NCBI GenBank assembly: GCA_037576215.1
Contig: JBANDB010000011.1
Coordinates: forward strand, 2,542,001 to 2,606,000
DNA from: Armillaria gallica
Taxonomy: Eukaryota > Basidiomycota > Agaricomycetes > Agaricales > Physalacriaceae
Direction: 5' to 3'
DNA: 64,000 bases
Below are positions 1 through 11,752 of this stretch, in pieces. Position 1 is the first letter of the stretch; each line of letters opens with the position of its first letter. The notes beneath the pieces are model-generated. The model worked only from the letters and a program-made list of their open reading frames with translations, had not been told where the DNA came from and did no database searches. Position numbers and translations under genes: made by a program.

Positions 1-621
1 ACTTGACTGCCCTTGATGTATTCATTATACTTAGCGGCAGTTCCGGGATTAACATCAGCACTCTAGAGCAGCTGAAACTAAAACCGTGGTAATATTCGCG
101 TCCTTCTAGGATGCGTTGATATCTTCGAAGAACGTCTGTGAAATCTTGCCTAAGTATCTGCCCGATGATAATGCTGCTCGCTATCAAAATAGCAAAACAA
201 CTTCTACCAAGAGCCAAAGAAAGATTCGGTTGGCCTGTGTACCCCAAAATAACTTGAGATTTAGATGCGTTATAGTCAACAATACCTCATCGGCGTCGCG
301 GAGACCCGCCTGAAGAGTGGTTGTATCCGTTTCCCAATCGTTCTTAGTTTGATGGCGATTTGTTTATTTATTTCGATATTTATTTATTTATTTGATACAA
401 CCAATAAATCAGTTTTTATGCCTTTAGGCTGTTTTACTGTTGAGAGAGCGAGCTGAACGGAACTGCCATTTGCCAAGTGTTCACAGCGCTTAAAGTTATT
501 CAATCTGGGCTCAATGCTTGCTGGGCCTTTCTTTTTCCCCTTTTGTCGTCGAACATCGCCCAAATTGGCCTAGACTACGTACTGATGATGGCAGTGTCAC
601 CCGAGTCTCCAAGGCCTTTCC
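1..621. other. Left-edge intergenic DNA
   Basis: No coding region is supported here. Short open frames lack recognisable domains or splice context. An AT-rich simple stretch of TTTA-type repeats lies near 358-400. The last part is presumably the 5' flank of the gene starting at 622. Confidence 0.5.
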
Positions 622-2500
622 ATGGACCCCATCTCCATTCTCACTACTGTGATATCGACAACCTCCTTCTTACTGACTTGGATAGATCAGCACCAATCCA
701 AAGAATCGGTATTTCGTGACTTGCGCACGACCCTCGACAATGACCATAGTGGCATACTATTGCCTCTATCGTCAGTTGGCGCCAGTGGAAGTTCTCAGCT
801 TGAACCTAACATTGTGGGGTGTTTGCGAACCGTACAAGAAGTACTCTTCCGGACGCGAGACCATCTGGTCGTGTGGGAGGACAGCCGCAAAATCAAAAGC
901 GGAAAGAGACTATGGGCGTTTCTAAATCCTGCCGTGGTCCTGGATGAGCTGAAGGACGACAAGACTCAGCTTGTGTCCAGCGTGCAGATACTGTCAGCTT
1001 CTATCCAAATATCATCTTTTATACGACAACCGAGCGCGGTCAGCCCTCCTGTGGAACCATCACGGACCCTCGTCTCTAGTTCGAATAACTTGGAAATAGC
1101 TTCGAACAGGGATGTCAAAGATTTCTGGGCGGCTGAAATTGGGACCGAGGTATGAACAAAACCTGCACTTTTTTTCTTCGCTCTCATGGCTTATCGTCTA
1201 TAGACATCTTACTGCTCTGCCGAATTTCTACATGCCGCCCTTAGCCACTACTTTGACAAGACATTAACACCAGAAGCAAAGGAGATTCTTTCCCTACGAC
1301 TGGACGAGTACGGGGTAGGATGCACTACCTTAGCAAGTCTTGATCGCTTCGTTGGGCAGCAACCATTACTAGACGCACTTACGACTCTTGGTGTCATTCA
1401 AGTTAACGAAGCCCCAAGATCTACTATCGAAAACACCAACCCTACATCTATCAAACCAATCTTAATCATGGTTGACGATGAGCCTGAAAATCATCGCTAT
1501 ACGATCGATTTAGTTCGATCATATAACGTTGATCTCTTTGTTTTCACGTCGACAGCATCAGCGAAAACCTGGATAGATGCCAATGAAGGCAAGTCACAAT
1601 ATCTCACTATGTACAAGTATTATTGACACATCGTATTGTATTGTAGCCATGCTGCGCATCGCAGATAAGTTTGGCCGTCTGCGATGTGTATCAGATAACG
1701 CTCGCTGGGAGCAAGACGCCTCCGCATCGACGCCCTCGTCGTATCAAAGCCCGAGCATTTCCTTGAACATTTACGCCGGGGAAACTATCTTACGCTATCT
1801 GCGTGGGAGACAATATTCTGCCCCAGTCCTCATTGCCGCCGGAAAGAGCATCGTGAAGACCTCATACGTTCTCGATTACGTCCGAGCCGGCTCTACCTGC
1901 TACCTTGATGTCTTAATGGATTTCATCCACCCGTTAATCGCCGACGATAGTGGGGATGAAGAGTGGTGGCTAGACTTCAATGTTCAGCCTAGAGCCCACA
2001 CCAAACCGATGTTACTTCGGGTGAAAGATCCGGGTTCGATCTCCCTTCCTATATCCGGGCAGAGCCTGCGGACTGTTGTTGTCGCCTCATTCGAAGAGGC
2101 TCAAGAAGAGATGAAAAAGAATAGCCGTGAGCTGATGTGTTTCTTTCTTTTCCATCTGAGCTCTGAGTTTGTCGCGCAAGATATGTATCGCCGGCTGGGC
2201 AAGGCAAATATGCTCCGAGTACTGTGTTGCGAAACCCAGAGAATCCTCCTTCCGGCTACGCGAAACAGTTCGACGGGTCATGCTCTGCTTCAGTATATCC
2301 GGTCCGATGGATATGACTGTCCATTCCTTGTGTTCTGCCGAAGTGACGACCTGCCGCGTACTGAGTACGTCGTGAAGTTTAGGAACACAGGATCGACTGT
2401 ACATCCGAGCGTCGTCGATGCCTTCTTAAAGTCCCTTTCTGAGCGGAAACACGATAATTACGCATTATGGGCAGTGCAAGGTGCCTCTCCCGTCTCATAA
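622..2500 (+). CDS. Two-part sensor-like protein: helical N-terminal domain plus receiver/TIR-like alpha-beta domain
   Basis: Three exons (622-1149, 1204-1588, 1647-2500) close to 588 codons. Intron 1 is GT-AG (54 bp). Intron 2 must be GC-AG (AAG|GCAAGT, 58 bp), because a GT choice breaks the frame. The N-terminus (MDPISILTTVISTTSFLL) resembles the hydrophobic helical start of fungal STAND/HeLo-like N-terminal domains. The middle, from about residue 220, reads ILIMVDDEPENHR, then FTSTASAKTWI, CVSDNARWE and APVLIAAGKSI. This alternates like a receiver or TIR-like Rossmann fold with an N-terminal acidic DDE cluster. A second alpha-beta stretch follows (RTVVVASFEE onwards). No kinase, NACHT or other nucleotidase domain is visible. 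Function is not assigned; a role in signalling or self/non-self recognition is only a guess from the architecture. Confidence 0.7.
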
Positions 2501-3186
2501 ATTATGCTTACTTGCCCTTGGTAGTCGTAAAATATTCTCAATAAGTACACACGTGTGCGTCTCAGTTCAGATGTTCACACTTCCAAAGAAATTAATCGCG
2601 CCAACCAGGTAGCTTTTCGCCAAAGCATTTCTTCCTTTGTCGAGGCGCTGTGCGAGTCTGGGCCATGTGGGCGTCACCGAATCACCGAATCAGGCAGGTC
2701 ACGTGGTAAAAGGTCGATCGCGTCAGATCGCGAGTCATATAATAACCCTCTTGCTCAGTCATCGTGCCCCCAATTATGATATTTATCTTTCTAGCTCTTT
2801 CTAGAGACTTACCTACTGTATTATCAAACTGCGATCCTGTTTCCAAACGCCACCAGGTTGGAAGTCGCCCGAGGAGCGCGGACCATACATTGTCATTGGT
2901 GCAGCGATGCAACGGCCCGAACGCGCTTGAATCATTCTGGTGATGCTTTCCCAAGAGGTGACTAATAAAGATCAGCCAAGCGCGTTCTTTACGACCTTTC
3001 CCGACGCCGTAGCCTGGCTAATTAGAAGCGGACGCATAGAACCTTGACACGTAGAGATTATCAAGCTCGGCGGGCATCGTTTTGAAAGGTTGGAACAGTC
3101 ATCCAACCTCAAGTTTGGACATATGTCATCCTATAAATGCCTCCCTATTCAATGCACTAGGACTCAATTACCTTTCTTCGCCTACT
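2501..3186. other. Intergenic region between two + genes
   Basis: No supported gene. A CACGTG palindrome near 2,699 and a TATA-like CTATAAATG at 3131-3139 are visible. The latter lies about 50 bp before the ATG of the next gene and is its probable core promoter. Confidence 0.5.
3131..3139 (+). promoter_or_regulatory. TATA-like element of the Zn2Cys6 gene
   Basis: CTATAAATG, about 50 bp upstream of the ATG at 3187, followed by a pyrimidine-rich leader. The spacing is reasonable for a short fungal 5' leader. Confidence 0.4.
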
Positions 3187-5116
3187 ATGTCCGATACGTC
3201 CTCCTCATCCAAGACCCATCTACCGAAGGGAAGTGCATGCATGAATTGTAGGTTGGTAACGTCTACATTTTTTATCAATGACGTTTCTCAGAACTTTTTC
3301 AGGCGCCGTAAGATAAAATGTGACGGCTTAAGGCCTGTGTGCAGCCCTTGCTCGTCGTCGGACGCGTTTCGTGATTGCGAATATGTCGAGAGAGGGACGA
3401 GCAGTAAAACACAGGCTCTAGAGGCCCAGATTGCAATCCTTGAAAACCGCATTCAAGAGCTAGAGCAGCAAACAGGTCCGGCCCGTCGTTTGGGGAATAT
3501 TTACCAATCTCACCAAAGTACTCGGCTAGATTTTTCTCAATTCCATCAATTCCATGACTCTTCATGTACGCAATTTTTAAGTGATAAATTCGGTTTCCTA
3601 ACTTTTTACTCAGCTTCAACCGATCCATTTTCGTTTCAGCTGCATGAAATCATGTGAGTCTCCATGTAGAACCTTTGGGTGGCATACTCAGTAATCCTCT
3701 TAGTTTACGGTCCTTCTTACACCACTCTTCGGAAATCGGCTTTTTCCTCGATCAGGCTCGCTTTGCAGATTCCGTCACGCTTCCAAACGTTATGAAACCC
3801 TCTGCGGCCCTTCTTAGTACCGCCTACCTATGGGGAATTCATCTTTCCGATTCGGGTGAGGTTTTAGCCTACGAAGAGGTTTTTCTTGCCCGTGCCCTCC
3901 AAAGTACCGCTCAAGAACTTTCCAGCAGTCATCCTCAACGAGTCATACAGTGTATCCAAGCGGAAGTTCTGTTGGCACACTATTTCTTCCGCAAGGCGAG
4001 AATGTTGGAAGGAAAGTATCATACCTGCTCTGCCGTTTCATTGGTGCTGAGTGCACGCCTACACAAAATTCGCTCAGTCGAGGGAGGTGGGCCGTCAGTA
4101 CTCCCTCCTCCTACGGATTACATAGAGGAGGGCGAAAGAATAAAGGCGTTCTGGACCGTATTTATTTTGGATAACTGCTGGACGACCGCAGATGGCTCCC
4201 CGTCTAACTTCTTATGTACGTCTCCTGATAGTAGGATCGACCTTCCCTGGCCATTGGATACTCAGGTATGTACTTGCTTGAATAGAAGATAAACGTCACC
4301 TTCACTGCGCATTTGTGGACTAATAGATTCAGTTTCCTCGGAACTACCGGACGAGTCATACCATTCAGAGGTTTCAAGCTAATCAAAACGAGGATCACGG
4401 AACTTCGGCCTTAGCATTACATGCGAAAGCTTCAGTACTCTTTGAACAAGCATCTCGCGTTGGACCACGTTTCCGTCCTGGTACGAGTATAGACTCTTGT
4501 CGTTAGTACATGTTCCTTACACATCTCAGGTATGCCACAACAGGAAGCTTCTCGTTTCTTTGCTTCTTTCACTTCAATGGAACGCGTTATCCAGAGTTTT
4601 ATTGAAAGGCTATCATCAGTCCAAGCTACGCTACCGTCCAACGCTCCCTCTCCTTCGTTCATGACACACATCTTAGCTCATGTTGCGATGATACAACTTC
4701 ATGCTCCATTTCTTTCACGAAATCCCGCTTCTCGTGGGCGGATCTTGTCCCATTCTCGTGCAGCCATTCAAGTCTTGGGCAATGTTGACGTTTCCAGCAC
4801 ACCGTTTCTGGATTCTTTTATTGGTGTGAGTTCCATACAACACCATTCTCCGCATATGACGGTCTTATAGTCTCAATAGGTGTTATGGGGCATCGTAGCC
4901 GAAATATTGATAAAAGAATCCCGCAGCTCCATGTCTGCATCGGAGCCGACGAGACTTTTAGGTGAAGTTATGGCTTTAATGAGCGCTGCAGGACCTCGAT
5001 CTCCATTCATAAGTGAGGTTTTTATTACTATGAGGCGAGAAGTATATCTGATCTCAGCTGTAGATGCTCAACTAGATAAAATCCGTCACTTATATGCCGG
5101 ATCAGTGAATCAGTGA
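3187..5116 (+). CDS. Zn2Cys6 fungal transcription factor
   Basis: The start at 3187 (MSDTSSSSKT) places the binuclear cluster about 20 residues in. An intron at 3252-3302 splits the cluster. Spliced, it reads CMNCRRRKIKCDGLRPVC and then SPC...DC, i.e. CX2CX6CX6CX2CX8C, followed by a short coiled coil (AQIAILENRIQELEQQ). The rest matches the middle-homology region of fungal regulators (FLHHSSEIGFFLDQARF, LLSTAYLWGIHLS, FWTVFILDNCW). Other introns: 3654-3691 (only 38 bp, least certain), 4266-4326, 4481-4529 and 4826-4879; a frame-neutral 48-bp intron at 3566-3613 is optional. It ends at TGA 5116. It presumably acts in the nucleus; target genes cannot be inferred. Confidence 0.85.
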
Positions 5117-5440
5117 TCGACGACAAATATTAGTATAGGTTTAATCCTAATATCATGAATATTCTTCTTGTAATCATTATACAACCTTACCGTAATAGTC
5201 ACTTGAATAATAGATGTATTATTGACCCATAAAACATATATATTATGAACGACAGCCGTGATCATGGCTTTCCCTATAGCGTTCTCGAATAGAATAGAAT
5301 AAATGATACAAGACGTTTCTATGGACATATATAATTTATGACAAAACATCAAGTTAGCCATACCAGGACGCGATCCTAAGGACACGATAAATAAACTTCA
5401 CGGGCCGGATCACTGCAAGAATCCAGGCAATCCGTGCCAT
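5117..5440. other. AT-rich spacer between convergent genes
   Basis: About 320 bp of AT-rich DNA between the 3' ends of the transcription factor and the oxidoreductase. It probably holds both 3' UTRs. No gene is seen. Confidence 0.5.
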
Positions 5441-7154
5441 TTAAGAGTCGAAGATGGCTCCGAAAGCGAGTATACCCCTGCTGCGGAGACCATAGACGAC
5501 GTTCTCTGTTATTTTCTGGTTTGAGATGACACAGACACATTCTGGCTTGAATTCGTCCACAAATCGATTTGTGAGTTTGATAATGTCAGGTCTGCCATGC
5601 TTTCGAGTATCTTCGAATATCCATCAGTGAAATTTAAGAAGGTTAAGAGGTTAATGCGGACCATATACAACGGCGCCAGGACTGTTCTCTAGAATCATGT
5701 CCACCAACGGATCACCGAAGGTAGCACGTGTGTTCGGCGCCATCCAGAGTAGCTTGTGGTCCACTTTCCTACTCATGATATGAGGCGTGAAAGGAGCAAT
5801 GCCGCTTCCGGTGGCAACAAACAGTACCCTCTTGAATAATGGAATGATTCGTAGGGCACCACACGTGGGCATACCTCGCACGTAGATCTCCTTGGGAGGG
5901 TTGGTGATCATCTCCGTAGTCCAGTCGCCAGCTTGGGATATAATGATGGAGAAGCCTGACTGTCCCGGTACCGCAATGGTGGCAAAGCTATGCCATTCAT
6001 TCAAGGGATCCGTCGAGAACCTCTGGAAGGAGCCGGGGACAGGGTGTGGGCCTGAGAAACAGTCAACACGAGTCGAAAATGAGAAAACACAAGTATACCA
6101 TAGTCAACGAAAAGTTGAACGGCGTGGCTAGAGAGTACTGCACTGCGAACAGGGACCTTGCGTAGTTTCGCCCACGGGAGGATGAGGGACAAGCTCAGGA
6201 TGATCATCAACCAAAATGCGGCCGAGTGCACAAGGGCATAACCCAACGCCTTGTCGCCTTTGTAATCGTTGGTCAACAAGACAACCTGTAGATATGCGTT
6301 GAGCGAGAGAAATTAATCTCCTTGATTGAATACTGACCTGTGCCCAGACGAGTGCAGTCGCCGTCCATCCCAAGAAACGATGTACACGTTCAAATGCGTC
6401 ATGGCGCTTGATTCGGAGTGCCGGGTATGCAAAGAGAACAATGCCGACCAAGAAGAATAGGATAATGTACGTGAGCGCTACGGTTGCCGTGGACGCCTGA
6501 AGAAAACCAATGTCAGTATGTATACAGCGAGACACTTGGGAATCAGTCTGGCTTACGCCTAGGTTGTTGACAAGCTCTCGAGTAGCTTGTACGGCGAGGA
6601 GAATGAGCCAAACTACCGCCGATGATCCGGCACCAGAATGTATACCCCCAAGGTGATACACTCTTGCAGCGGTTTTGCGAATGAAAAAGGGCCAGCTAAA
6701 AGTGGTGAATATGTCAGCAAAGAACAGAGCTGATGCGACAAACAACTTACGATTTTGGGACTGAGCAAAATATTAGGAACAATGTGTTAATCACCAGTTC
6801 CTGCCTCATCAAAATAGCAATAAAGATATTCGCAACCGTGACCAATGCGATCTTCTGGGAGTGGTATCCTCTGATCGCGTACGAGATGAAGACACCCATG
6901 TTAGTGATAAACACCACAGAGAACAAACGACGGTAGATCGAGAATGCCTGGAGCCTCGCGTTTCGCACCAGACGTGGCTGGACCTTCTCGGGCATCTCGT
7001 CGACCTCATAACCGTCCCAGGGAACTGCCTTCTCGTCCACGGATTTTTCAATAGTGGAGACGGAGTGTTCGTCGGAGTGGTGAGCTGCCATTTCTATGGG
7101 CCTTTGAGGAAGGGCGATATGGCTAGACGAATCCGTGGGCGCACCGTTGGTCAT
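5441..7154 (-). CDS. TmpA-like integral membrane flavin oxidoreductase
   Basis: Six exons (7154-6751, 6695-6557, 6496-6338, 6285-6099, 6051-5662, 5610-5441) give 482 codons in frame. After a hydrophilic N-terminus of about 90 residues come several hydrophobic segments, including FITNMGVFISYAI, VVWLILLAVQA, LTYIILFFLVGIVLFAYPAL and AAFWLMIILSLSLIL. A soluble reductase-like C-terminus follows: WHSFATIAVPGQSGFSII, VLFVATGSGIAPF (nucleotide-binding-like) and HGRPDII, ending with SRGILAFGAIFDS. This layout is that of the fungal TmpA group, whose C-terminus is related to NRPS-like enzymes, acting as a membrane redox protein. The last exon is needed to recover the conserved tail; reading straight on stops early at 5651. 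Substrate unknown. Confidence 0.8.
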
Positions 7155-10100
7155 GGGGGATGCGAGAGAAACAATGGAGGGGGAAACTCTGCTCTATTTA
7201 TCAGAAACAGAGTCTGCATTTGGTGAGGTACCCAATTAACTAAGAGGGATGGAAAGCGGAGGACGAAACACGACAACACATGCAGAGATGATGGCGTCAA
7301 CTATCTTGACATGTTTGATAACCTAGTTGTTGGGCTTCCGGCATTTTTCCTTAACGAAAGTTGATGTTCTGATCTACAGCAGGCGTTCAAATTGTTTGTA
7401 TTTTCCGAGTCTCAACGTGCGGTTTCTATAACATGTGCGGGCTGAAACACATCAGCCTCAGCCATGATGGACATAGAAAAACGTGTACCTCGCCTGGGCT
7501 CACTGGAAGCATCTATCAACATTCCAAAATTTTCATACTAAAAATTGCTATGTCCTTTGCGCCAATGGGTATCCATATCTGTGCCGTGATGCCTGGACAA
7601 AAGTAACTGATGATTGAGTTGATGTATACCCGATCATTGCTCATGCTCACTCATCTAGAAGGCCCGAGCACACATGTCATGTGCACTCCCCGACGATGAC
7701 GATAATGGCCTAATACTGAGGATGACATTTGCCCCTACTCTCGTCTCAGGTTGACTCCTACTAGTACGAAGTAGCCATTGTCTGAGCGTCGGGTTTGATG
7801 ACTAGCACAGTGGACGCTTCTATGTTCAGAGTACCCAGCTCTAGTAGTATTTGAATGCATCATTACAAGCATGGTTTCCTAAATCAGCCGCACAGCTCAG
7901 TACACCGAACCTTGTGAATACTTATTGTCGATAATCAAATCCATTGTGGGACACTTCGTCAGGTTGTGATCTGCGATTAGGCATACTCTGTTAGACTTAT
8001 ACTCTTCCCAAGTACAAAGCCGTTGTTGACTACAAGGGCAGCGACTTACCGCAGGATGAATGGCACTGATGAACGAGCAGAACCTGAGACGACCCATTGC
8101 GACCCGAGGCATCCGTAAACTCCAGAAAGGACGGAGGAGAAAGTAATCTCGACCGCGACTAAGTAGAAACATAATCACAGACAGGGCTGCGACACTTCAA
8201 AGTGGTAACAGAGAGACTGACTTCAGGGCGTAAAACTGAAGCGAAACGGAACGAATTTGAAATTGAACCGTGAAGATCATTATTGATCGGATCTCTCCGA
8301 ACGCCACGTAACTGCCTCGTTTTTGTCTCTATGTAGTACTAGTAAATGAATAGCGCCTGCAATCGGCGGGCAGTCAGGACGCAACTATGTGGCGAAGACC
8401 ATAGGTATGTGTTACTCCTAGGGGAGTAGATCTAAGTAGATTAATCGATAGATATCATGCACGTGGACCACTCCGACTAAAACACGAAATGACAGAACTT
8501 GAATTCATTTCGCCTCCCTTGACTTGCAGGAGATCGGCAGCCTCGAACGCTCCTGGGTCATCGCATCAGTACCGCAGAGCATGAAGACAGGGTGCCTATG
8601 ATTGTAGCAGCAAGTAGAGCAACCGGGGAGTACTGTGACCCTCAAGTTACCGAGAGCAGTATAGAGACGCGATAAAAGTTCATACAACTGCGCCAAATCG
8701 GATCAGACGCATTGAGTGTTCCGGTAAAAGTATGGCGAAGTCCGCCACCCATAAGGGTTCCTCACACCATCCCCTTCGCCAGTGCCCTCACGCAACACCT
8801 GAGGTGTGGCCTGAAATTTGTATATAAGCTCAGAAGTCTGGAAGAAAACGGCGAACTTCTTACCGAGACATATTTTCGAACCGATCTGGAATTTGGTAAG
8901 TGCATGTGCCTTGTCGGTACACGTAACATATTGGAGGTGGATAGATACGCTTTGAGAAGAACTTTGACATGGTTGTAAGACACTCCTTCGTGCAATTCAT
9001 TACGCCTACATGTCCAAAGTAATAGGAGCGTAGTACGGCGAGGCCCAGGAACTTGAGCGTCGGCGTGAGGTTCAGGAATGTTCCAGGTGGTCAGAGCAGA
9101 TGAGGACGGCCCTGAAATGTTGGTCTTGAAGTCTTGGCTGGCAAGACTTGGTATTAAAGGGGCTAAGAGAGAAATCGTAAAAGCACGAGGAAACTTTCGC
9201 CGACGGTAACATGTGTGGTAAGCGTCGGAAGGGAATGTCCGTTTCAAGGAATGATTCCAACGTGTCGGAGGCTGTGTTAAGAACTATCGCAAGACTCCGA
9301 AAACCCATCCTGCCGAAGAGGAGAGACTTAGTACGAGCTTGGTTCAACCAGGAACAGGCGGCACCGCATAGCATAAAATGTTCATTGCCAGCCGCTGACT
9401 TAAAGATGGCTGCGAACCAGACGGGTGTAAAATCCGCCTATACCGAATTTCGACTAGAGCTAGCTGTTGAGATTTCAGATAGTGATAGGAAAGGACCATC
9501 AAAATGATGGTACCTCCTCCTTGTATCTGTACATCCAGCTGAGTTGATGGCGCTTGGCAAACGCCTTACCAGATGCACAGGAACACTTGAACCATCCATC
9601 AGAACGGCAGTATCAGTCACGGAGAAAAGATTAAAACCTGTGCAAATCTGGAAGATGCTCCGATCAAAGTAAAACTAAGCGACTGGGTCGATGAATTGTA
9701 ACTATCACGCTTGCTGAGTGAGTTGGATTACACAATGTTCTCACGTTCACGTGTGCTACTTCTTACTCTGGGTTGCGTTCAACATGTTGTTACTGTAGTA
9801 CAGGTCGTATTCCGACTCGTATATCAAATATTATGATAACTCAACACCAATTCTAGTTAACCTGGCGAGCGGCTTTATAGATACTCATGGAGCTACATAT
9901 TCCAAGCCTACTCAACCTCGACCTTGTACGTTTACACTGGTCGTTATAACTTACGATATTGAATTTCTATAGTGATAACAGTGGATGCTAAAACTGGCCT
10001 CATTTTGGCGGTGCTTTTCTTTTTCGTAGTATAAACTACTAAGCGTACTACTTACTTAATAGCAAAAGTAGCGAAAATTAAATTAGATTCGGAGTGGATC

Positions 10101-10679
10101 TAGGTTAGTAGCCCCGAGAAAGAAGGAAGTCGATTTAGCGACTGTTCTTACGTGAAAAAGCGCCCAAAAGTTAGGTCTATATCTTGACACGCTGTATTGT
10201 CCAGGGCACATACCCAACCCCAACGTAAGTAAGTATATATCAACAATCACGCAGGAGATGTAATAATACAGAGTCGTTGTAGAATAAATAAGGTACCGCT
10301 GTAAGTGTTACAGCGCGATGACAACCTCCGTACCGCTCAATATCAACTGGACCCCACTCCCGTCTAAAGGAGATGATTCTGGGATACAGAGAATGATGAG
10401 TTTCAATATCTATTTACAATCCCGATAAGCTTCTGCTTCCAGGTAAGCTTCAGAACCGATATACATATCTCCAAGAACTGCTAAGGTCAGGGCACTTAAG
10501 GTCATTCAGGAATCTCCTATCTCCGCGTACTGATATGAATACTAACAATGTCATCTAAAGTCACCGTGATAAGTTTCAAATTTTATGAATGAGAAGACTA
10601 TGAAATCGCTCGAAATCTGCCAGTAATGCCGCGTATTCAACCAGGAAGACTTAGACAACCGCTTCATACTTTGATCTAC
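7155..10679. other. 3.5-kb region with no supported gene
   Basis: Several open frames of 60-160 codons occur (for example 8762-9247 on the minus strand and 9211-9507 on the plus strand). None shows a domain, a coherent splice pattern or coding-like composition. The stretch may hold regulatory DNA or decayed sequence. No transposon ends are recognised. Confidence 0.45.
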
Positions 10680-11711
10680 CTACGTGAACCGCTCCTTGAC
10701 CTTTTCCAAGTCCATATCAGTAGAGTTCCAGATCTTCTCAGTACCCTCCACATTCTCCTTGAGCTGACCAAGCTTCTTCAACATACGGACACCGCAATCA
10801 GATCCGAGTGGTATTCTCGTCCAGCTCTCGTCCAGTTTCACCTCGCCTGTTACAATCTCATATAATCGTGCTGATAGTTTCTCGGCATCGCCTACTTGTC
10901 CGTCTTGGACATGCTTCTCGTGGTACAGCTTCGTCAGGCCATCGTATTCGGGATACATGGTGGACGAAGCAGGAGAAGACGTGTTGAACGCGGTAGTGAG
11001 GAAATTTGTGGGAAAGAATCCAGGTGCAACGCTGCGGACAGTTATACCAAATTTGGAGACCTCCCGTGCGAGTGAGTCGGTGAATGCTGAAGGACATTTA
11101 GTCAATGTAGATTAGAACAAGTCATGGAAAGCATACCATCCAGCGCGGCTTTACTGGCGTTGTATGCATCAAAAGGCGGGTAGCCATCGAAACCAGCGAT
11201 GGAAGAGAAGTTTAGTATCCATCCCGAATGAACCTCGCGCATAAGCGGGATGAAGGCTTGGATTAAAGATATTGGCCCGAAGACGTTGGTTTTGAATTGC
11301 GACTGGATATCATCAGCCCTATCAACACGTCAGTGGATGCCAATAGCGTAAAGTCCGACAAGACGCACGAGAGAGTTTCCACAGGACCCGTGAGACAGTA
11401 CCCAGCATTGTTGACAAGTACATCGACGCGTCCATGGATGCTCCACGCACTCATGACTGCCTCCTTAATTCGAGAATCTGACCAGTTGAGATCAAGGGAT
11501 AGGACCGACGCAGTCTTCAGTGAGGCGGGCAATTTGGCAGTATCGCGAGCACATGCAATTACCTTTAAATATCGATGATTAGGTTGCCGCAAAGTCCCAT
11601 AAATAAGAACCAACGAACCTGGTGGCCTTTGCCAAGTACATATTCAGCGATCGCCAATCCTAACCCAGAGTTAGCGCCCGTTATCAACCAGACTTTCGAT
11701 GTGGGCGACAT
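10680..11711 (-). CDS. Short-chain dehydrogenase/reductase (classical SDR)
   Basis: Four exons (11711-11619, 11562-11369, 11318-11137, 11086-10680) total 291 codons. The N-terminal Rossmann motif is VWLITGANSGLGLA (TGxxxGxG, NAD(P)-binding). The family NNAG motif is present (VDVLVNNAGY). The catalytic Ser lies in WILNFSSIAGF and the YxxxK pair in AYNASKAALD, followed by SVAPGFFPT. All canonical residues are present, so this should be an active soluble oxidoreductase; the substrate is not predictable. All introns are 50-56 bp with GT-AG ends. The region upstream has a TATA-like TATAAAG on the minus strand at 11746-11752. Confidence 0.9.
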
Positions 11712-11745
11712 GGTTCAAGTTGTCAGATGTTGGTATATTCTCCGT

Positions 11746-11752
11746 CTTTATA
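11746..11752 (-). promoter_or_regulatory. TATA-like element upstream of the SDR gene
   Basis: TATAAAG read on the minus strand, about 35 bp upstream of the SDR start codon at 11711. A CRE-like TGACGTCG core lies slightly further upstream (about 11,764-11,777). Confidence 0.35.

Noticed and set aside
8762..9247. 161-codon open frame on the minus strand
   Set aside because: No domain, no splice partners, composition unlike neighbouring genes, overlapped by other equally open frames. Probably chance.
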